From Cytidiella melzeri (taxonomy: Eukaryota; Basidiomycota; Agaricomycetes; Polyporales; Irpicaceae): 64,000 nt of DNA. This document shows, piece after piece, positions 56,663 through 64,000 of this stretch (within the stretch, counting starts at the first letter, position 1; each line of letters begins with the position of its first letter). The stretch lies in NCBI GenBank assembly GCA_022592445.1, contig JABYQR010000106.1, forward strand, positions 57,672 through 121,671, in the 5' to 3' direction. Position numbers and translations under genes: made by a program. Below the pieces are notes generated by a model, which searched no databases, was not told the origin of the DNA, and saw nothing but the letters and a program-made list of their open reading frames with translations.

Positions 56663-56898
56663 GTTACAAACAACACACCAAGAATCATCCACGATCCAAT
56701 GACACAAACGAGGAGGGTACAGACTAGACTACCATCAGCCAATGAGGTGTGAACCCCGTCAGGGGCATCAGTAGAAGCCGCTAGAGTCACTTGCAATTGC
56801 TTAGGCACCCTCTTGACAATGGTGAAAAAGTGAACTCAATGACCAAGGTACTCGTTCAAAACTCTTTGCACGGAGTTCAAAGCAAGAAGGGGGGGTAA
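56663..56898 (+). promoter_or_regulatory. 3' UTR and polypurine tract of the second gypsy family
   Basis: Ends AAGCAAGAAGGGGGGGTAA at 56,880-56,898, immediately before an LTR. Confidence 0.85.
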
Positions 56899-57582
56899 TG
56901 TCACAGATTTTCAATGTTTCTACAAGACTTGCCATACCAGGCAACGGTATTATGGGGAATATTTAAGCGCTTATCAGGTGCTTATCCAGCGCTTGTTCGG
57001 TGTCTATTTAGACGCTTATCCAGCGCTTATAAAGCGCTTATTTTGGCACTTATTCTCAGTGCCTATCAATTGATGCGCTGATGCGCCTCCTGTCTCTGAT
57101 GCGCTGATGCGCTCCTTTCCTTATCTGTGTATCACATGATAGAACTCTCTGGAACATTGTGGAACATGCTGGAACTATGATGTCATAGTTCTTAGAACCT
57201 TCTGGAAAAGTCTAGCCTTGTCTTAGAACAAGCTAGAACAAGGCTAGCCTTGGAACTGGGTCATGGGGTCAGGTCATGGGGACAATTGCTATTGGTTGAT
57301 TATTGAAGTGGCACCACTAGGGCATAGGGCATGCTTAGTAAGGTAGATTATTTCGCTTACTCATGTAGGTATTAGGGGTCTTAGGGTAGTACCTGGGGTC
57401 CTCCCCTTCATGTATATATAGAGGCACTCCTGAGGGCATATCCCCTCAGTCTTATCCACTCTGTTGATAAAGGACTACTCAGTACTCCCCAGTACTTCGC
57501 TCACCACACCTCTCACACTCTATCTCACTCTATCCCCTCAAGTTTAACAGCTTATCTGGTGAGTAGTAACCTAACTGTTACA
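56899..57582 (+). repeat. 3' LTR of the second gypsy family (about 684 bp)
   Basis: Begins TGTCACAGATT right after the polypurine tract and ends CTAACTGTTACA. It contains tandem GCGCTTAT/GCTTATCC words at 56,960-57,060 and a TATATATAGAGG promoter at about 57,412. A target duplication cannot be checked because the 5' side is truncated. Confidence 0.75.
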
Positions 57583-58640
57583 ATCCCAAGTTTCCTACCG
57601 GTTCAAACTGGCTTGATTGGAATACCAGTGTTCCTTTTGAAGGCAGCTTCCTCGACTCCTGGTTGGCATACTTAAAGCTGCAGCACACTCCTGGCCCAGC
57701 AGAGGATAATACACTTTTGCGGCATTACTCATGGACTTCACCCCTATTGGATGTTCTTTTGTCTCCTGTCTCATGACTTCTTTGTAGTATGATCACATCT
57801 TTTGTTTCATCATGCAGACACTGCCTTGTTGCTATCTTTCTTGTAGTATAAAACCCTTTCACCCTGGTTCTCTACTCCTCCATTGTACTCTCATCATTGC
57901 ACCTGGAGTGATTATTCCCCCCATTGCTCCTTTGTTATGCTGTATGCTCATATGCCCTGTTACCTAGTCAACTCATCTCCGTGTGTACTAGGTACATTCT
58001 ATATTCTCATTGTGCTCTCATCATCGGACCTGGATTAACTCATCTCCGTGTGTACTAGGTCCCTACAGTCTGCAGTGGGTTTACAACAGCGCATCTACCC
58101 CTGCCTAAGTGACTATGTCCTCTCGGCTTGTCATTAGAGGAGGTCCTTCTTGGACCTGTAGCTGCACGTACATGCAAGTAGCTTTGCAGGGATATTTGGA
58201 CCGAGTTCCAGGGGCAGCTTGCACTTTCTGGTTGTACTCTCAATTAGTTTGTAACTGTTGTTGTTTACATTAGAAATGTCATTTGTTTGATTTGGTCTGT
58301 TCAGTCTAACTCAGTGCTAATGAATCTCCTTGGTTTTGAGTCTCTCACTCGCACAAAGTATCTGCCATGCCACATATTCAATTGCATATCACCCGGTGGT
58401 CAGGTAATCAAAATGGTGCATACCACAGTACTCATGTATTCTTGATATGTATTGTTGGTCATATGGACATTCAAGTTACAGTGGAGGTTTATGAGATGTT
58501 GTCCAGATGTCTCCCGCCAATCCCATAGGCCCGATACACAGACCCGCCGGGGGCCCAACGTACAATTTTTGGAGGACATAATGTTCAAATCTACTGAGAC
58601 TCAGTTGAGACTCCGCATTGATTGCGTGCTTAGTGCCAGT
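57583..58640. other. gene-free, probably old LTR/flank sequence
   Basis: No gene recognised. CTCATCTCCGTGTGTACTAGGT occurs twice (57,968 and 58,038) and CTCATCATTGCACCTGGA/CTCATCATCGGACCTGGA twice, giving a duplicated block of about 130 bp. Confidence 0.45.
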
Positions 58641-58833
58641 AGTTACCGTATATAAGACTTACTCTAATCAATGCATGACTACCAATTTTGATCCCCATCT
58701 CTTTGTCTGACCACCACCTTCACCTAAGGCTCAGTGTTGTGCACCACTGCTCATACTTTTCTAAGAGGTTATGAGCCCCGATTAAGCTCATTTCCTCATT
58801 CAACTCCACTTCTCCTCTCCTATCTCCCAGTTT

Positions 58834-60608
58834 ATGAGCTCTGATCACACTGATCAGACTAAACCTTGTTGTTCCACTAGAGAGCGTCACCAGACCAACT
58901 TCTTCAGAGGTACTGCACCTCAATCTCGTCCTAAGAAGACTACTTGCAGTAGGAAGACTCCAGAGTTCACTCCTACCCCTCCTCCTGAAACTCCTATCTC
59001 TTTCCCCCTCACTACGCCTACCTCATCATCGATGATGACCAGGACAACTGAAGTCAAGCCTGTTGCATCCTCCTCCTCTGCTCCAGTAGTCCAGACTACT
59101 GCTGACGTGGAAACAACGGCCTCTGTCCCCCCTCCTGCTGTTCAACAGGAGGAATCATCTACCCCTCCTGCACGCCAGGTCTCTGCACCCCCAGCTGATC
59201 GACGTTGCACTCCTTTTGATACCCTTTGTGATGACTATCAACATCGTCAATCTCGTCATCCCACTGCTCAGGGTGACAACAGCAACAATCTCATGGACAA
59301 CAACAAGAGACGCCGCAGGCAGCGAGGTAAGAAGGCACCTCGCTGCACTCCGTCTCCTCCTGGCTCTCCTGAGCCATCTCATGCTGGGAATACTTCCTTG
59401 CACTCGGCATGCTCTGTGTCCGAGCTACTTTCTTTCCCTCCTGCTCAGGACAGGGACCTCTCTATGTCGATGAGCGACATTAGCAAGGCTTTCTCCGACG
59501 TTGGGAAGCTTACTGGCCCTGAGAGCTGGCCGATGTGGAAGTTCCACATTGAGACTGCTCTCAATACTATCCTAAACTTCAACGTGCTCAGAGGTGGTTC
59601 AACAGTACCGAGAGAGGTCACTGGAGCCGTCTTCAATGTCATGACTGGCCACATTGGTGTCTCACTCATTCCCTGAAGACTTCCAAGTCTAAAGGTTCCA
59701 CTTTGCTTGTCCCTCGTGACAAGCACACTACGCACACTCCCTCAGCATCTCATGCTAAGGGCAAGCACGTTGAGCGATCTGCAAAGACAACTACCACTGC
59801 GCGCACCACTGCTGCTCCTTACACAAAGGAGAAGGACACTTGGGCCCATGTTCCCAAAGTGAACTGCTACAACTGCGGTGAACTTGGCCACACCACACCG
59901 ATTTGCCCTAAGCCCTGGACTGAGAAGTCCAAAGCGGGTATCACTCGCAAGAGTGCCAGCGTTGCTTCTCACGCGAAGAAAGAGTCTGCCGCTGCTGGCT
60001 CTTCAACTGCTACTGGCCTCATGGCCAACACCACTGCCGCCGCTGACTCGGACGATGAGGTCCTTGAGCACCCTCACTCCGTGCCTGTTTTCAACTACGC
60101 TAAAGGCAGTGGCAGCACCGGTCAGAGCGCATGGGTCGTGTCTCTCTCTGATGTGGACGTCAAAATGCACGTAAGTACTACTACTACTACCATTCAACCC
60201 TACTCCACTTCACTTCCACTGTTCGCAACTTCATCATCTGATGAGTCCGTTCATGTCATTGATATGGGTGCAACTATTCACTGCACTCCTTATTGTCATA
60301 TACTCTTTAACATACACTCTGTACCTACTGTCTTACTGACTGTAGCCAACTCAGAACAAATCTTGCTGAAACTCGCTGGCAACATGGTACTGGAAGTGGA
60401 GCAGGAAAATGGTACGCCCTCTCAAATACTGCTAAAAAATGTCTACTACAACTCACGGCTACCCTTCACTTTAATCAGCGTATCAAAACTGGACACTGAT
60501 TATTGTTTCTCTTTCTATCAAAATGTTTGTACTATATACAATTTGAACTCGTCTTGTGTAGCTGTGTTTGAGAAAACGGATGACTTATACACGTTGTCTT
60601 CTACTTGA
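58834..60608 (+). pseudogene. copia Gag and protease, frame-broken
   Basis: ATG 58834 (MSSDHTDQTKPCC), long Pro/Ser/Thr-rich N-terminus, then KLTGPESWPMWKFHIETALN, typical of copia gag. The first frame stops at 59,676. The next frame (59,703 on) has the zinc knuckle CYNCGELGHTTPIC. The protease core reads VIDMGATIHCTPY, where D-S-G is normal, so the catalytic Ser is replaced by Met. It ends at 60,608 with the integrase-proximal region LISVSKLDTDY. Confidence 0.8.
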
Positions 60609-60693
60609 GTGACATCTTTAGCAAGCGTGCATAAATCTGGTATAACAATGCTTGAACTTCAAAAAAAACTCGGTCATATAAGCTACTTCCAGA

Positions 60694-61375
60694 TTGAAAA
60701 AACTACTTGAAACATCCAAGCTCATTATAACAACTCATATAACTGATCGTATGGAAACTCCGTGTGAAGACTGCATCATGAACAATATTCATTGCAGTCC
60801 TGTCCCTAAAACTTGTACTTCGCCGTTTGATACTTCCTTCGGTGACCACTTTCATATCAATATCTTTGGGCCACTACCCACTGCATTGATTACTGGTCAT
60901 TATATGTACTGGTTGACTATTGTCGATGATGCGTCTATATGGCTCACTCTTTCGCCATCAAGAACTAAAGATGACGCTTTTACTCAATGGGTTATCTTTT
61001 CTACTGAACTACTGACACAATACAACATTTGCGTTAAGACTCTACAATCTGACAATGATGGTGTTTTCACTGGTACAAATATGACCAACTACTTAAAAAC
61101 TCAAGGTAAAATACCCCGCCTTACTGTGCACGATACTCCTGCGCAAAATGGTGTTGCTGAACAAACACACCAAACTATAATGAACTTAGCTCGTGTAAAC
61201 CTGCATACTGCTTCTTCACCAAATAGGTTGTGGTGGTACACTGCGCTTCATGCAGTATATCTCTTTAACTGTACTCCTTGCTCTCCACTTCAGTTTAAAA
61301 CACCTTACTTCAAACGTTATGGCACTAATGCTAACCTTGATGGACTGCAAACTTTTGGTCAGCCATGTATCGTTG
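60694..61375 (+). pseudogene. copia integrase, 3'-truncated
   Basis: PCEDCIMNN (zinc part) and a core with LTIVDDAS, TLQSDNDGVF and DTPAQNGVAEQTHQTIMN supply the D, D and E residues. It ends after LQTFGQPCIVDTPG. From here the frame runs on into unrelated sequence of the leader segment to 61,683. No reverse transcriptase follows. Confidence 0.82.
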
Positions 61376-62190
61376 ATACGCCTGGAAATCGGCTAGGCGC
61401 GGAGACCCGGCAGCAGCCCGCCATTTGCGCGGCCTGCGTCATCCTGAGCGGCAAATCCCTCCACTTTCCCAGTGTCACGGGCACAAGAAGTTCACCGAGG
61501 TCACAAGGAGTTTGCCAAGGATCCGAGGACTTGACAAGGAGCAGCAACGCGCCGGAAACATCCGAGGCCGAGGAATTGCACCGAACCCTGACACACAGAC
61601 ACGTCCCTTTTGCATCGGAGCATGGGCTGGCCAGCCACCAAGTGTTTCGGATGCGGGCCGGACCAACGGTAGAAGAAACTTGACGCGCGAACCCCGTTTC
61701 AGGAAGACTCCTATCACGCCACGCTGTGTAACTCCTGGACGGCGCCTCATCACCTGCTCGCAACGGTTGGCGCCTTTTCAGCGCAAGGGCGCGCGCCGCT
61801 ACTCCACGTCGACCAATGCTGTGTCCCACCGGGCGTCGACTCGCTGGACATTTTGCTTCCGCAGACGGAAGTATTCTGCCACCCTGTTTCCTCGCTCTCA
61901 TGTTTGGGTTTAGGACATACAAGGAAAGGTTTAGGAGAGGGTCTTTAGGGTATATAAAAAGGTGTTGCTTGTACTGCGTAGAAAATGAATCCCCACCCCA
62001 GTTTCCAGAGTTCACTTTACGCTTTGTGCTCGCGTCGAGGGAGTCTCTTTGTGCCCATAGCTGTAGCTTCTTTTGCGTTGACTCACTGCAACTTCTTTCA
62101 CGTTTATGTCCGCTGCGTCTACCAACGACAACCCGCCTCGAGTCTGCCGTTACTGTCCCACTGTTCCCCACCTACCCGACGGTCGCTGCC
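61376..62190 (+). repeat. Truncated second copy of the gypsy leader segment
   Basis: Aligns with 35,022-35,818 by eye at high identity: CGCGGAGACCCGGCAGCAGCC, the TATA block, and the start of the Cys-rich ORF (MSAASTNDNPPRVCRYC, ATG at 62,107). It has a 22-bp local duplication near 61,490. It is cut at GGTCGCTGCC by the next LTR element. Confidence 0.85.
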
Positions 62191-62732
62191 TGTTAAAACT
62201 ATATAATATAATAATATGATATGATATGTAGTTTCCCACGCCTTATTACAAGGACGCTTTAGGTAGCAGAGTTCCCACAGTCTTGATATGGGAATTATGC
62301 AGCCGTATATGGAAACTCAAGTAGTAACCATCACATTAGCTGAGACGTACAGATATGGGTTGTAGTAGTACTATACATATATGTACGCCTGTGTTCTAGT
62401 AGCATAGCAAATGACATGGAAAGCACGTATGACTCCAGAGGATGCCTAAAGCATACATCTGAGGACAAGTACTAGCATGAGTCATTTACTCATTATGTAC
62501 ACCTCTGGTACAAGTGCTGAACCTAGTCATACAATGAGTCATGCACTCATAGCATGAGTCATGCATGAGTCATGCACTTAGTAATACAGTAGAATAGCTG
62601 AAGTAGACATGTATAGTAGTCGCTTACATAAGTAGATACAGACATGTATATAAGCAGAGCTGCTGAAGCAGCAAGAATAATAAGACTCATCTTCAAAGCT
62701 TAACAGCCTCTACCCCTTGCACACATATTCCA
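62191..62732 (+). repeat. 5' LTR of another copia-type element, with AP-1/Gcn4-like sites
   Basis: Starts TGTTAAAACTATATAAT and ends TTCCA just before the tRNA-Met-type primer site. Four exact ATGAGTCAT words lie at 62,477, 62,534, 62,554 and 62,565. The TATA box TATATAAGCAG is at about 62,646. The LTR ends are judged from position, not from a second LTR. Confidence 0.65.
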
Positions 62733-62740
62733 CTTTGTTA

Positions 62741-62753
62741 GGTTATGAGCCCC
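62741..62753 (+). promoter_or_regulatory. Primer-binding site, initiator tRNA-Met half
   Basis: GGTTATGAGCCCC, identical to the one at 58,767-58,779. Confidence 0.75.
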
Positions 62754-63533
62754 GGCTTTTAGCTTAACTACATCCACACTCTCAACGACATCCACCAACC
62801 AGTATCCCCCAAGCTTTCTTATAAGTAAGTTTCTCTACTTTACTTTGTTTGGCCACATAGTAGTAGTAGAGTTGTACTGGTTGACTGCCTCAGCTTCGAA
62901 TACAATATTCCCAACTGATTTTCTACAGCTAATTCCCTCACCTACTTGCCCCTTGCGTACGCACTCCCAACCCAGCTAAATACTTAAGCCACCCTTGGTG
63001 GTTCTCGACTTTAACGAGTCGTGCATTACGCGGAATCTGCCTAACACGCAGTGTAAAATCCGGTGGTGGAGGAACAAGCTCCCACTTGTACAAGTGGTAG
63101 ATCGGCGGAGTAGTACAATAGGAGGGTAGTGTTGAGTGGCACTCTAAGCTCGTGACTTAGAGGCCTAGGACCTTTGTGTTGGCGCACGTCAGTCAGTCCT
63201 GGAATTAGAAATCGCTGCTTTTTGTAGCTGTAGAATTTCTTGAGGCATGTCGTCCACTTTTACTTTTGGTATCACGGAGATTGTGGACTCTCCTATACTT
63301 CGTGGTGTTTCTTACATGCGCCATTATGTTCTTGTCGTATCATACCGACTGGTAGAAGTCGAAGTTGCAAGTGGTCATACTCGTCTTGAATCACTTGTGG
63401 AAAACTTTTACTCACATTCGACTTTTCCATTAGCAATCCCCAGGACTTTCTCAAGGAAACTGTTGTGGATTGAATACGACAACATAAATCTTATACTTTC
63501 GATTCTTTCTTCCAGACCATTATATTTTTGAAG
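62754..63533 (+). other. leader of the copia-type element
   Basis: Contains structured pieces: the hairpin CTCGACTTTAACGAG (about 63,006) and a perfect 16-bp palindrome CCACTTGTACAAGTGG (63,082-63,097). A 94-codon frame at 63,247-63,531 has no motif. Confidence 0.5.
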
Positions 63534-64000
63534 ATGCCGAATAACTCTCGCCGCACTTCCCGTCGCGTCAATGCCCGCTTCGCTCCCCACTCTCCAAATG
63601 ATCCCTACCGCGTCCATGATTACACTCGGTTTGACCGTATGGGTCACCCCATTGTTATGGAGATAAGGAGTTCAGCAACTCCCATCTCTATCCGTATGAG
63701 TCAGACCGATGCTCAGGTTGCCAGGATCAATGTCAACTACATTGACAGGGACGGAGTTCGGCGCATGGAATCGATGGAATACAGCCTTCTTGGTCGTCAT
63801 GGCTGGGACAGGTTCAGGCAGAGTGACAGGCAAAGGCACCTCCGAGAGGTTAATCGCATCATTGATGAAGCCAATCGAGAGGCGGAATTGGACTTGTACA
63901 GACGAAGGCCTTGTAATGTCAGTGCGGAAATCAGGGCGCATCAAACCCAAAATTCTTCCAGGGTTAATGCTGCACCTCCGCGCCGATCTGCGTCGCCGTC
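63534..64000 (+). CDS. Gag-like ORF, runs off the right edge
   Basis: ATG 63534 (MPNNSRRTSRRVNARFAPHS), open for 155 codons to the window end. Highly Arg-rich, with YTRFDRMGHPIVMEIRSS, RINVNYIDRDGVRRMES and REVNRIIDEANREAELDLYR. It follows an LTR, primer site and leader, so it is likely the element's Gag or an accessory protein. No family motif was recognised in this part. Confidence 0.55.
   Translation, partial: MPNNSRRTSRRVNARFAPHSPNDPYRVHDYTRFDRMGHPIVMEIRSSATPISIRMSQTDAQVARINVNYIDRDGVRRMESMEYSLLGRHGWDRFRQSDRQRHLREVNRIIDEANREAELDLYRRRPCNVSAEIRAHQTQNSSRVNAAPPRRSASP

Larger units (their letters stand above)
58641..61375 (+). mobile_element. Ty1/copia retrotransposon, truncated in integrase
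   Basis: The LTR end region has TATATAAGACTT at about 58,651. The primer site GGTTATGAGCCCC at 58,767-58,779 is complementary to the anticodon stem-loop of initiator tRNA-Met, the half-tRNA priming mode of copia. Gag, protease and integrase follow. The element stops at 61,375 in mid-ORF where the TGATACGCC segment begins. Reverse transcriptase is absent. Confidence 0.82.

Noticed and set aside
1..64000. CRISPR arrays, bacterial operons, riboswitches or rRNA genes
   Set aside because: Spliced eukaryotic genes dominate; no regularly spaced repeats with unique spacers and no rRNA or tRNA T-loop signature were found.

Overview
The window looks like a piece of a basidiomycete (agaricomycete-type) genome. 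The first 23 kb hold compact genes with many 45-60 bp GT-AG introns, and a few microexons and GC-AG introns. The next 41 kb are a transposon graveyard with gypsy chromoviruses, copia elements, a Helitron, Tc1 and pogo-type DNA transposons and a probable Plavaka relic. I spliced several host genes by hand, and four models (Zn2Cys6 factor 1, RING protein, SDH anchor subunit, and the first nine exons of ARP8) close cleanly in frame.

Gene-rich part (1-23 kb). In order: an RCC2/TD-60-like RCC1-repeat gene running off the left edge (-); two neighbouring paralogous Zn2Cys6 transcription factors (-); ARP8, the INO80 actin-related subunit (+); a RING E3 ligase (-); a secreted GH5 glycosidase (-); the succinate dehydrogenase membrane-anchor subunit (+); and a third paralogue of the Zn2Cys6 family (+). 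These are housekeeping and regulatory genes. The only local theme is the repeated Zn2Cys6 family.

Transposon part (23-64 kb). 23-34 kb holds dispersed repeats: a 143-bp tandem repeat, at least three shared Helitron 3' termini, a Tc1 element between TA dinucleotides, and a near-perfect 2.75-kb inverted repeat with a flipped 10-bp minisatellite at its centre. 34,123-47,073 is a complete Ty3/gypsy chromovirus (758-bp LTRs, ATTGA target duplication). Its 3' LTR TATA box is split by a 3.3-kb pogo-like element. Its 5' leader holds an unusual 1.8-kb segment with a Cys-rich ORF; a truncated copy of that segment lies at 61.4 kb inside a copia element. 47.6-51.4 kb is a partial second gypsy copy joined to a Helitron relic encoding a Pif1 helicase fused to a cysteine-peptidase-like domain. 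52-53.5 kb holds two wrecked host genes, a glyoxal-oxidase tail and a Gti1/Pac2 (WOPR) gene. 54-64 kb holds a probable Plavaka relic, a gypsy tail with LTR, a truncated copia, the shared leader segment, and the start of another LTR element running off the right edge.

Almost every transposon ORF is interrupted by stops or frameshifts, many of them explicable as single C-to-T or one-base indel changes. All names come from reading protein motifs by eye; no database search was possible.
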